Shown piece by piece: positions 1 through 6,894 of a stretch of 10,335 nucleotides of DNA. How positions within the stretch are numbered: the first letter of the stretch is position 1; every line of letters begins with the position of its first letter. The position numbers and the translations under genes were made by a program. Below the pieces are notes generated by a model. It had not been told where the DNA came from, ran no database searches, and was given only the letters and a program-made list of their open reading frames with translations. The stretch lies in NCBI GenBank assembly GCA_035704555.1, contig DASSWT010000256.1, positions 1 through 10,335 of the forward strand. Direction: 5' to 3'. The stretch is from Saccharospirillum sp035704555. Lineage in GTDB: Bacteria > Pseudomonadota > Gammaproteobacteria > Pseudomonadales > Natronospirillaceae.

Positions 1-406
1 GGACCAGAACGACCCGGAAAGCCTTTTGCCACCGCCTCCACCTGTGATCGACTACTATGGCGGCGTATCGCTCCACGAGCAGTCACACGGTGAATCGTTC
101 CTTGCCCTGATGCTGAACCGCTTCGGCGGAAAGGGGCTGTACCTGCTGGATGAGCCCGAAGCGGCACTGTCACCGACCCGGCAACTGGCGGTATTAAGCC
201 GTATGCACCAGTTGGTTGAGGATTCCTCACAGTTCATTATCGCAACCCACTCGCCCCTATTGCTCGCCTACCCGGGCGCGTGGATATACCAGATCGACAG
301 CACCGGTATTAGCCGCGTGAACTATGAGGATACCGAGCACTATGCGGTTACCCGGGCGTTCCTGAATAACCCGGAGAAGATGCTGGAGGAGCTTTTTAAA
401 GAATGA
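1..406 (+). CDS. AAA/ABC-like predicted ATPase (COG3910 type), C-terminal part
   Basis: The reading frame is open from base 2 to the TGA at 404-406, so only the C-terminal ~134 residues are present; the start and the Walker A motif lie left of the window. An ABC-signature-like stretch (SLHEQSHGESF) is followed by a Walker B motif with catalytic glutamate (LYLLDEPEAALSP) and a switch histidine in ATHSPLLLAYP. This order (signature, Walker B, D-loop-like ALSP, H-switch) is that of the SMC/Rad50-like single-domain ATPases annotated as predicted ATPase COG3910, usually about 230-260 aa. The tail (YEDTEHYAVTRAFLNNPEKML) also fits that family. The protein is soluble, with no membrane segment. Its substrate and role are not established in the family that I know of; it should not be taken for a transporter subunit without a permease partner. 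Family assignment is firm, function is not. Confidence 0.85.
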   Translation, partial: DQNDPESLLPPPPPVIDYYGGVSLHEQSHGESFLALMLNRFGGKGLYLLDEPEAALSPTRQLAVLSRMHQLVEDSSQFIIATHSPLLLAYPGAWIYQIDSTGISRVNYEDTEHYAVTRAFLNNPEKMLEELFKE

Positions 407-727
407 GCTGTTTGTGGGAACTGCGATCACCGTTCGGCAGTGAGTATCACAGTCAGTATCCGCCGTTACAGTTTCACGGCTCGATGCGTGCAGCGGGCAT
501 AACCCTGATTTTGTTAGCAAACACACTCAGTAATTCAGACCATGCCGACCGAATGGGCTACCCCATTTGGGGGGTTGAGCCCTCGTATTCTTTAATATAT
601 ACACTCAATAAAAACATATAACACAAGTTTACAGCGCTGATCCCAGCCTGGTTCGATAATCAGATCGAGTTTCGAGTATATAGCCCGTGACTCTTTGCAT
701 TCAGCCGACACTATAGGAAGGCATGGA
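407..727. other. AT-rich intergenic region, no convincing conserved gene
   Basis: This stretch has no conserved coding signal that I recognise. A 72-codon frame opens at 403 with an ATGA overlap of the ATPase stop. Its product looks like no known family, it has irregular composition, and it runs through the 555-582 hairpin, so I do not call it. The second half (about 585-690) is AT-rich, with TATATA-type sequences at 677-682 and 617-622 (TATAAC) that could be -10 elements, but none has a well-spaced -35 element. The promoter of the downstream 38-codon ORF and lipoprotein presumably lies here. Confidence 0.5.
555..594 (+). terminator. Possible rho-independent terminator after the ATPase gene
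   Basis: GGGCTACCCC (555-564) pairs with GGGGTTGAGCCC (571-582), giving 10 base pairs interrupted by a 2-nt bulge (T576, G577) and closed by a 6-nt loop. The sequence that follows (TCGTATTCTTTAA) is T-rich but lacks a continuous T run. It lies about 150 bases after the ATPase stop. It is a plausible weak terminator; it could also be incidental. Confidence 0.35.
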
Positions 728-844
728 ATGAAAACAAAAAAGACTATTATGGTGAGATCGATTAGGTTAGCTACTGCCGACTGTTCTGGAAGCGTAGCTT
801 GTGCATTTTTAATTGATTCGTTTTACAGGGAGATACAGGCATGA
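728..844 (+). CDS. Small ORF (38 aa) overlapping the lipoprotein start; possible leader peptide
   Basis: The frame begins with ATG at 728, preceded at about 6 bases by a strong Shine-Dalgarno sequence (AGGAAGG, 715-721). It ends with TGA at 842-844, which overlaps the lipoprotein ATG (841-843) in an ATGA arrangement. The product starts MKTKKTIMVRSIRL, is basic at the N-terminus, holds two cysteines and one short hydrophobic patch (VACAFLI), and resembles nothing I recognise. The ribosome binding site and exact stop/start overlap argue for translation and for coupling to the lipoprotein. The lipoprotein also has its own GGGAG site, so coupling would not be essential. Alternatives are a chance ORF or a decayed gene remnant. 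Confidence 0.4.
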   Translation: MKTKKTIMVRSIRLATADCSGSVACAFLIDSFYREIQA

Positions 845-1686
845 GAATTTCGAAGTGGGTTTTGGTGATGTTTTCTTCTTTTGTTCTCGCAGCATGTGGT
901 GGGAGCGGTTCCGGTTCCGGTGGCGGAGGGTCACCTTCTGCTGCTACCGTTAATGGGGAAAACAAAACTGAAGTCGCCAACACAGCTAAAATTGGGTCAG
1001 AAAAGGCGATTGAAGGTTCTGCGGCGCCAAGATCCATGGCTAGATCCATGAATAGTGAGAGCCTGTCCTATGTATTGATGAAGGATACGGTTTCATTTGT
1101 CAATCGCGGAGCAATGGCTAGAGATACAATAGATTTAAGTGCATCAGTATGTCCCGGGGGTGGGTCGGCTGTTTATGAAACGACAGGGCAAAGTTCTCAG
1201 TACGGTTCATTTACCGTCGTTTATGATAACTGTGCATACTCATATGGATCTGAAACTACAGTGGTGGATGGCACTGCCACCTGGACAGTCAACGAAGATG
1301 GTTCATTTTCCTACGAGTATGATCTTACGACCACCTATGCTGGCGAAACTACCTCGATAACAGGTACTTATAGCTGTGATGCGGAGTTCAACTGCAGCTA
1401 TCAAGACAACTTCGTTGAGGGTGGTACGAGCTACTCGGTTTCCAATGTATCAGTGAGTGGTGACAATAGTTCCGGGTTCAGTGTCAGTGCTCGTGTTTCG
1501 CATGAGGATTACGGCTATATCGATATACAGGGTACTGGATTGAAACTTTGTTCTGGAGGTGGCTTTTCCACAGGAACAATTTCCGTTACCGATAGTTCGG
1601 GTTCAAGTGTGCTGCAAATTGATTTTGTCAGCTGTACCGAAATGACAGTGACATTCGATGGTGTAGCTGAAACAGTCTCTCAATGA
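841..1686 (+). CDS. Putative Gly/Ser-rich outer-membrane or periplasmic lipoprotein, unknown function
   Basis: The 281-aa product has a lipoprotein signal peptide: basic MRISK, a hydrophobic core, and a lipobox VLAAC with the lipidated cysteine at 19. A flexible Gly/Ser linker follows (residues 20-31), then a Ser/Ala-rich spacer to about residue 70. The rest (about 75-278) is rich in Ser, Thr, Tyr and Gly with alternating polar/hydrophobic strands, suggesting a secreted beta-sheet domain. The mature part has six cysteines (104, 131, 179, 185, 237, 265) that could form three disulfides. Residues after the lipidated Cys are Gly-Gly rather than Asp, so outer-membrane sorting by the Lol pathway is likely. 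The start is supported by GGGAG at 828-832, eight bases upstream. Base composition is more AT-rich than the flanking core genes, which hints at an accessory or recently acquired gene. No known family is recognised and no enzymatic motif is visible. Confidence 0.8.
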   Translation: MRISKWVLVMFSSFVLAACGGSGSGSGGGGSPSAATVNGENKTEVANTAKIGSEKAIEGSAAPRSMARSMNSESLSYVLMKDTVSFVNRGAMARDTIDLSASVCPGGGSAVYETTGQSSQYGSFTVVYDNCAYSYGSETTVVDGTATWTVNEDGSFSYEYDLTTTYAGETTSITGTYSCDAEFNCSYQDNFVEGGTSYSVSNVSVSGDNSSGFSVSARVSHEDYGYIDIQGTGLKLCSGGGFSTGTISVTDSSGSSVLQIDFVSCTEMTVTFDGVAETVSQ

Positions 1687-1712
1687 CTGAACGTTGAGGT
1701 ACAGTTTGTCGA

Positions 1713-1745
1713 AAGAAGCCCGCTTTTAAGCGGGCTTCTTTTTTT
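1713..1745 (+). terminator. Strong rho-independent terminator between lipoprotein gene and pepP
   Basis: A perfect inverted repeat of 13 bases (1713-1725 with 1728-1740, core AGCCCGCTT/AAGCGGGCT) is followed by a T run at 1739-1745. It lies 26 bases after the lipoprotein stop. The next gene, pepP, converges from the other side and ends at 1761. On the minus strand the stem is followed by TTCTTTC-type sequence, so it may also terminate the ygfB-pepP transcript. Confidence 0.88.
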
Positions 1746-1760
1746 GTTGAGTCAGCAAAC

Positions 1761-3095
<1,335 letters not shown>

Positions 3096-3149
3096 CTGGT
3101 CGTCCTCAGGGTCGGTCTGTCCAAATCAGGGAAATCGAGTATTGCCGGG

Positions 3150-3758
3150 TTAGTGAACCACCGGCGGTTCGTCGTCGCTGGCGGCATTGGCGTTGTATTC
3201 CAGGAACAGCGTCAGCACACCGAGGCGAACGTGTTCGCTAATTGCCAGGAAGTCGGCCTCGGCCTGGTCGCCTTCGTCGTATTCGGTATCGACCTGGGCA
3301 ATGGCCGACAAGTCTTCCAGTACCTCTTCTACGGCTTCCGGCAGGGCCTGGCCTTCAGCCACTACGCCCACCGAGCCAAAGGCGCCGAGGAAGCTGCCGC
3401 TCCAGTCGCTGAGTGCATCGAGCCGTTCATCCAGCGCGGTATCGTCGGCGGGTAACAGCAGGGTAAAGCCGAGACCGGTGTCTTCAAGCGACTGCAGTGT
3501 CCAGACGTACAACCCCTTCAATACGATATGGTGGCCTTCGGTGACGGTTTCGGTCGGCGCCAGCAGTTCCAGCGCCCAGTGCACCCAGTCTTCACTGCTC
3601 ATGCGGTGGCCAGCGGCCAGTATGCCGGCCAGGGAGGCGTGCAGTGAGGTCGGGGTTTGGCCGGTACCCAGGCGTCGAAACAGCTCGGCGAGGTCTTCAT
3701 AGGCCATTTCAGGGGCTTCAGGGCGGGATTCAGGGTGTTTTGTTGACGAGTCGGACAT
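3150..3758 (-). CDS. ygfB: UPF0149 family protein (YgfB-like)
   Basis: The 202-aa product is a soluble, acidic, mostly helical protein of the UPF0149 (YgfB/YecA) family. Supporting motifs are LHASLAGILAAG near residue 39, a WSGSFLGAFG segment near 119, and the C-terminal EADFLAISEHVRLGVLTLFLE near 167. The N-terminal ~17 residues are a polar extension. YgfB in Pseudomonas aeruginosa has been linked to control of gene expression affecting beta-lactam tolerance; whether this ortholog acts alike is unknown. The YecA subgroup has a C-terminal zinc-binding SEC-C tail, absent here, which favours YgfB. GGAG lies about five bases upstream of the ATG on the minus strand. The gene heads the ygfB-pepP pair and is divergent from the zapA operon. 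Confidence 0.9.
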   Translation of the reverse strand: MSDSSTKHPESRPEAPEMAYEDLAELFRRLGTGQTPTSLHASLAGILAAGHRMSSEDWVHWALELLAPTETVTEGHHIVLKGLYVWTLQSLEDTGLGFTLLLPADDTALDERLDALSDWSGSFLGAFGSVGVVAEGQALPEAVEEVLEDLSAIAQVDTEYDEGDQAEADFLAISEHVRLGVLTLFLEYNANAASDDEPPVVH

Positions 3759-3865
3759 GAAGGCTCCAATCGGGGGGCCGGGAGGGTGTGGCCCAGAGAA
3801 TGCGCGGGTCCGGGTCCAGTCCGGACATCACGTTTGTTGGTACTTTTTACCGTTAAAACATGCTA

Positions 3866-3883
3866 TCACAGCCCAGGCTGTGA
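3866..3883. promoter_or_regulatory. Perfect 18-bp palindrome, candidate operator in divergent promoter region
   Basis: TCACAGCC (3866-3873) and GGCTGTGA (3876-3883) are exact inverted repeats separated by CA. The site is the main symmetric element between the ygfB and zapA-operon starts and ends nine bases before the candidate -35 of the rightward promoter. This position suits a dimeric DNA-binding regulator. The TCACA/TGTGA arms are in the opposite orientation to a CRP site (TGTGA-N6-TCACA), so it is not a CRP box. The regulator is unknown. Confidence 0.45.
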
Positions 3884-3892
3884 CCGCAGTCG

Positions 3893-3922
3893 TTGACCGT
3901 TGCCAAGCCGCGTTTATATAGT
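3893..3922 (+). promoter_or_regulatory. Candidate sigma-70 promoter of the zapB-like/zapA operon
   Basis: TTGACC at 3893-3898 matches five of six bases of the -35 consensus. TATAGT at 3917-3922 matches five of six bases of the -10 consensus at 18-bp spacing; the overlapping TATATA at 3915 would give 16 bp. Transcription would start near 3929, some 20 bases before the first start codon at 3952. Confidence 0.5.
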
Positions 3923-3951
3923 AGGCCCCCGTAAACAATGCTGGCCTGCCT

Positions 3952-4161
3952 ATGTCTGAACCAACCCTAAAGAGTCTGGAACACAAACTGGACGCCTTGC
4001 TCGACCAGTTTCAGCGCCTGGAGCAGGAAAATCAGCTGCTGAAAGCCGAGCGGTCTGCCTGGCAAGCCGAGCGCGCCAAACTGATCAAACAGAATGAGCT
4101 GGCCCGCGACCGGGTCGAAGCGATGATAGTGCGCTTGCGGGCCATGGAGCAATCTCAATGA
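3952..4161 (+). CDS. Small coiled-coil protein, TIGR02449 family (ZapB-like)
   Basis: The 69-aa product is almost entirely a predicted coiled coil: leucines and other hydrophobics recur at heptad spacing from LKSLEHKLDALLDQF through LEQENQLLKAERSAW to RDRVEAMIVRLRAM. It is highly charged and has no membrane segment. Length, composition and position directly before zapA fit the TIGR02449 family found at this locus in Pseudomonas-type genomes. It resembles E. coli ZapB in size and fold, suggesting a role at the FtsZ ring with ZapA, but that role is inferred. The stop overlaps the zapA start (ATGA, 4158-4161), so translation is probably coupled. The Shine-Dalgarno sequence before 3952 is poor; no better in-frame start is apparent. 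Confidence 0.82.
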   Translation: MSEPTLKSLEHKLDALLDQFQRLEQENQLLKAERSAWQAERAKLIKQNELARDRVEAMIVRLRAMEQSQ

Positions 4162-4475
4162 GCAATGTACAGACCCTGACCGTCACCATTCTCGACCGCG
4201 AATACCGCGTCGCCTGCCCCGAAGGCCAGGAACCCAAGCTGGAAGAGGCGGCGCGCGCGCTGGATCGCAAGATGAAGGAGATCCGCGTCACCGGCAAGGT
4301 GTTCGGCATTGAGCGCATTGCGGTGATGGCGGCGCTGAACCTGACCCGCGAGCTGCTCGATACCACGCCTGTAGTCGCTCACGACCAGGACACCCTGGCG
4401 CGGCTTGAGCAGAAAATCAGCCAGGCGCTGCCGGAGCAGATCAGCATTGCGATGGATCTCGACGAAGACGACTGA
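4158..4475 (+). CDS. zapA: Cell division protein ZapA
   Basis: ZapA binds FtsZ and promotes bundling of protofilaments at the division site. The 105-aa product is the normal length. An N-terminal globular domain (about 1-60) begins with TLTVTILDREYRVACPEG and continues through the helix LEEAARALDRKMKEIR. The VFGIERIAVMAALNLTREL segment is typical of ZapA. The C-terminal half (about 60-95) is the helical dimer/tetramer coiled coil, ending in an acidic tail (DLDEDD). A GGAG sequence lies about eight bases before the ATG, inside the upstream coiled-coil gene, with which zapA overlaps by four bases. The 6S RNA gene follows within about 150 bases, the standard order in gammaproteobacteria. Confidence 0.94.
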   Translation: MSNVQTLTVTILDREYRVACPEGQEPKLEEAARALDRKMKEIRVTGKVFGIERIAVMAALNLTRELLDTTPVVAHDQDTLARLEQKISQALPEQISIAMDLDEDD

Positions 4476-4591
4476 CTGTAAAGTAAAGCTGTGAAAAATT
4501 TTCGATCAGCGTTGCCGGGCCAGGGAGCGCGTCCCAGGCGAGCCGGGCGTTTCAAAGTGATCGGGAAGTGATTAATTCGTATCTGTCAAGA

Positions 4592-4619
4592 CTGTCATTC
4601 GCCGCATTTTCATTATAAT
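4592..4619 (+). promoter_or_regulatory. Sigma-70 promoter of the 6S RNA gene
   Basis: A perfect -10 hexamer TATAAT lies at 4614-4619, with CTGTCA (four of six consensus bases) at 4592-4597 and 16-bp spacing. Transcription would start around 4625-4627, exactly where the closing stem of the 6S RNA begins. Confidence 0.65.
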
Positions 4620-4624
4620 TCGAG

Positions 4625-4803
4625 ACATCCCTGGGCTATTCGCCAGCTATGCAAAGTCCTCGAGCCGATAATGTATACCCAGGTGTCTCTTAGTTGGTAA
4701 TGTGAGCATGTCCGCTTGTCGGAAAGCCTAATTTATCACGAGGGACGCCGCCTTGAACTCTGCGGTTCAAGGTCTCTCATGGCAGCGGTAGTCTGGGGAT
4801 ACC
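4625..4803 (+). ncRNA. ssrS: 6S RNA
   Basis: 6S RNA mimics an open promoter and sequesters the sigma-70 RNA polymerase holoenzyme in stationary phase. The two ends pair: 4627-4638 (ATCCCTGGGCTA) with 4789-4800 (TAGTCTGGGGAT) give 12 continuous pairs including G-U wobbles. Conserved segments seen in E. coli 6S are present in order: CGAGCCGATA near 4660, GTGAGCATG near 4702 with CGGAAAGCCTAA after it, and the apical-side hairpin CCTTGAAC/GTTCAAGG (4751-4758 with 4765-4772, 6-nt loop). The length (about 179 nt) matches the usual ~184. Position between zapA and fau is the classic ssrS locus. Exact ends are estimated from the promoter and closing stem; the transcript may read on into fau. Confidence 0.93.
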
Positions 4804-4824
4804 TGTTTTTGGAATCTGTATCGG

Positions 4825-5427
4825 ATGATTCAGCCCGACCCTGACATAGCCCGTCAGAAGCGCACTTTGCGCAAAGAACTTCGTGCTCGTCGTCGTGGCT
4901 TGTCGGCCATTGAGCAGCACCAGGCCGCCGTTGGTCTGATCAGACAGGTTCGCCGCCACCCCGACTACCCCCGCGCCCGACGCATTGCCCTGTACTGGGC
5001 CAATGATGGCGAAATCAATCTCGACCCTCTCGTTCGTCAACTGTTAGCCGATGGAAAATCCCTGTTCCTGCCCGTGCTGAATCCGCTGGACCCGGTCAGA
5101 CCGCATCTGTGGTTTTGCCATTGGCAGCCGGGCGAGCCCATGCGAGCCAACCGGTTTGGCATTCCCGAACCAGCCAACCCGACGCGAATTCCAACCTGGA
5201 CGCTGGACTGGGTGCTGATGCCTTTGGTGGGGTTCGATGCCGAAGGGGGACGGCTGGGTATGGGCGGCGGGTTTTACGACCGGACGTTCGCGCACGAACA
5301 GCGCTGGCCACAGCAGCCGCAACGCCTGGGTGTGGCGCACGAGTGCCAGCAAGTGGCTGCCATTCCACAGGAAGGATGGGATTTGCCTCTGGCGGCGGTG
5401 ATCACCGACCAGAGGATGTACAGGTAG
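4825..5427 (+). CDS. fau: 5-formyltetrahydrofolate cyclo-ligase
   Basis: This enzyme (YgfA/MTHFS) converts 5-formyltetrahydrofolate to 5,10-methenyltetrahydrofolate using ATP, in the cytoplasm. The 200-aa length is typical. The basic N-terminal helix (RQKRTLRKELRARRRGLS, residues 10-27) carries the nucleotide-contacting Lys/Arg residues. A folate-site segment NRFGIPEP is at 109-116, and the hallmark run from DWVLMPLVGFD (128-138) into RLGMGGGFYDRTF (143-155) contains the ATP-binding glycine loop and conserved Tyr-Asp. The gene starts about 20 bases after the 6S RNA and has no strong promoter of its own, so it is probably read through from ssrS, as known in E. coli. The Shine-Dalgarno sequence is weak (GGAAT near 4811). 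Confidence 0.95.
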   Translation: MIQPDPDIARQKRTLRKELRARRRGLSAIEQHQAAVGLIRQVRRHPDYPRARRIALYWANDGEINLDPLVRQLLADGKSLFLPVLNPLDPVRPHLWFCHWQPGEPMRANRFGIPEPANPTRIPTWTLDWVLMPLVGFDAEGGRLGMGGGFYDRTFAHEQRWPQQPQRLGVAHECQQVAAIPQEGWDLPLAAVITDQRMYR

Positions 5428-5459
5428 CGTGGGACCCGCCTGGCCAGAAGCCAGAGCGA

Positions 5460-5621
5460 CTATTGGCGGTTCAGCTCGGTTCCCAACAGGATGCCGGACG
5501 CTTTGGCATTCACATCAATGATGCGTTCGCGATCATCTCCTTTCGACATGCTACTCAAGGTCACTCCCAGACCCAGTATCAGCGCCAGCATCACCAGAAT
5601 ATCCGGTTTACTGCGTTTCAT
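5460..5621 (-). CDS. Small single-pass membrane protein (53 aa), unknown function
   Basis: The frame runs from ATG at 5621 to TAG at 5462-5460. The product begins with a basic MKRSKPD, has one hydrophobic segment (ILVMLALILGLGVTLSSM, residues about 8-25), and ends in a polar tail with DDRERIIDVNAKASG. This is the layout of an inner-membrane microprotein with the N-terminus inside; a signal-anchor protein is also possible. Codon third positions are GC-biased as in neighbouring genes, supporting real coding. The ribosome binding site is poor (AAAGAAAA region). It converges on fau, with 32 bases between the stops, and is divergent from the EVE-domain gene. No family is recognised. Confidence 0.6.
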   Translation of the reverse strand: MKRSKPDILVMLALILGLGVTLSSMSKGDDRERIIDVNAKASGILLGTELNRQ

Positions 5622-5785
5622 ATTGGTTTTCTTTTTAATGATGGAAACTGATTAGCCGGTTTTTTACCCGGTCTGTTACCCCCGGCCTCGACACCGGTGG
5701 GACTGCGTTCTACTGTGAAGCTTCGCGATTGCTGGCAAACTGTCAGAATCGTGGCGAAGTATCCGTCAACTAATGTGACAAATCT

Positions 5786-5799
5786 GTGATAAAAATCAA
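5786..5799 (+). promoter_or_regulatory. Candidate FNR/Anr-type box upstream of the EVE-domain gene
   Basis: GTGAT-AAAA-ATCAA matches nine of the ten specified bases of the FNR/Anr consensus TTGAT-N4-ATCAA. Its centre is 44 bases before the start codon at 5837, which would place an activated transcription start almost at the ATG, so class II activation is not an ideal fit. It could instead repress, serve the divergent microprotein gene, or be a chance match in AT-rich DNA. Confidence 0.3.
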
Positions 5800-5836
5800 A
5801 GTATTTTATTCTTAAAACGATCAAACGGATAAAAAG

Positions 5837-6286
5837 ATGGCAAATTGGCTGCTGAAAACCGAACCGGACGTCTTTTCCATCGACGACCTGGCTGCCGCCG
5901 GCAAGAAAGGCGAGCCCTGGAATGGCATTCGCAACTACCAGGCGCGGAACTTTTTGCGCGAGATGACACCCGGTGACCGGGTATTGATCTATCATTCATC
6001 CTGCGCGGAGCCGGGCATAGTAGGCGAGGGCGAAGTGATTGGCGGGCCGAGGCCCGACCCGGATGCGGTGAATCCGGAATCGGACTATTTCGACCCGAAA
6101 AGCTCGGCCGACAATAACCGCTGGTCAGTGGTGCAGATTCGCTACGTTAAGCACTGGCCAGAGGTGATCAGCCTGAAAACCATTAAAACCGTGCCGGAGC
6201 TTGAGCAAATGGCCTTGCTGCGACAGGCCCGGCTATCGGTCAGCCCGGTAACCGATGCCGAGTGGCAGCGGCTGGAAACGCTTTAG
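5837..6286 (+). CDS. EVE domain-containing protein
   Basis: The 149-aa product is a single EVE domain (PUA-like fold, relative of eukaryotic thymocyte nuclear protein 1). Diagnostic segments are the N-terminal WLLKTEPDVFSIDDL (4-18), WNGIRNYQARNFLREM (28-43), GDRVLIYHSSCAEPGIVGEGEV (46-67) and, after a proline-rich bend, SDYFDPKS (82-89) with WSVVQIRYV (96-104). EVE domains are thought to bind modified bases in nucleic acid; in housekeeping loci like this one, near fau, the role is not established. Length and full motif set suggest an intact gene. No restriction or methylation partner is adjacent, so a defence role is not indicated. The Shine-Dalgarno sequence before the ATG is weak (AAAAAG). 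Confidence 0.92.
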   Translation: MANWLLKTEPDVFSIDDLAAAGKKGEPWNGIRNYQARNFLREMTPGDRVLIYHSSCAEPGIVGEGEVIGGPRPDPDAVNPESDYFDPKSSADNNRWSVVQIRYVKHWPEVISLKTIKTVPELEQMALLRQARLSVSPVTDAEWQRLETL

Positions 6287-6386
6287 TCGAGGGAGTTCCC
6301 TCTGGTTTGGGGCGCAGTGTGACCGAGCGCAATGAACGCCACTCCAGAGTATGGTTAACTGCTGCATCACACTTTTTGGGGGCGAC

Positions 6387-6404
6387 ATGAGCCGGTATGG
6401 ATAA
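6387..6404 (+). CDS. Five-codon mini-ORF overlapping the cNMP-binding gene start
   Basis: ATG at 6387 opens a five-codon frame (MSRYG) that stops at TAA 6402-6404, five bases beyond the main start codon at 6397. The G-run at 6378-6382 sits four bases before this ATG but about 14 before the main start. Ribosomes might therefore initiate here and reinitiate at 6397. The main start has no good Shine-Dalgarno sequence. This is inference; the frame is short enough to occur by chance. Confidence 0.25.
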   Translation: MSRYG

Positions 6405-6888
6405 GTTAAAGCCCGTCAACTACTCCAGCCTGGCCGTGGCCGAACTGATCGACCAGACGACCTGGGCGAACGATTTTACTTGGGAAGAAATCAAAATGCT
6501 CGGGGCATACTTCACCGCCTATGAAGTCGAAAAAGGCACCGTCATATTCTATGAAGGCGCCCGGGCCGATTACATGGGGTTGATCGTGAAAGGGCGGGTG
6601 CGCATCAGCAAAACCGGGGCAGACCATTCGGTGATTCCGCTGGTGGTGCTGTCGGAATCCCAGACCTTCGGCGAGCAATCCCTGATCGACGGCGAACCAC
6701 GCTCCGGCCTGGCCGAGGCGATGGAACCCACGACCTTTGTCATCACCAAACGCCACCAGTTGTTCACCATGGCCAAAGAGGAGCCAGACTTGGCGTTCCG
6801 TGTGCTCTGGAAAGTCTCTCACCTCTTGAGCCAGCGCCTACGTCACACCAGTTTCAAACTCGTCGATGCACCTGGAAGCAGGGTTTAG
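6397..6888 (+). CDS. Stand-alone cyclic nucleotide-binding domain protein (Crp/Fnr-like, no HTH)
   Basis: The 163-aa product contains one cNMP-binding domain. After an N-terminal helical part (about 1-40), the beta roll runs from YEVEKGTVIFYEGARADYMGLIVKG (42-66) to the phosphate-binding cassette FGEQSLIDGEPRSGLAEA (91-108), with the Gly-Glu pair and Arg102 expected to contact the cyclic phosphate. A C-terminal helix resembling the CRP dimer helix follows (about 128-150). The chain then ends at 163, where CRP-type regulators would continue into a winged helix-turn-helix, so it probably does not bind DNA. It may act as a ligand-responsive partner; the target is unknown. A, G or di-nucleotide specificity cannot be read from the sequence. 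No in-frame upstream start exists, because TGA precedes at 6388. The gene converges on the DUF218 gene, with only six bases between stops. Confidence 0.88.
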   Translation: MDKLKPVNYSSLAVAELIDQTTWANDFTWEEIKMLGAYFTAYEVEKGTVIFYEGARADYMGLIVKGRVRISKTGADHSVIPLVVLSESQTFGEQSLIDGEPRSGLAEAMEPTTFVITKRHQLFTMAKEEPDLAFRVLWKVSHLLSQRLRHTSFKLVDAPGSRV

Positions 6889-6894
6889 GAGCCA

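Noticed and set aside
403..621. 72-codon frame starting in an ATGA overlap with the ATPase stop
   Set aside because: The product has no recognisable family or domain character, the frame runs through a terminator-like hairpin at 555-582, and there is no dedicated ribosome binding site. The overlap alone is not enough.
3808..3826. Hairpin GTCCGG/CCGGAC in the ygfB leader as a regulatory RNA element
   Set aside because: A six-pair stem with a 7-nt loop in GC-rich DNA is expected often by chance, and no known riboswitch features accompany it.
6289..6302. Hairpin GAGGGA-GT-TCCCTC just after the EVE gene stop as a terminator
   Set aside because: The stem is only six pairs with a 2-nt loop, and no T run follows, so intrinsic termination is not supported.
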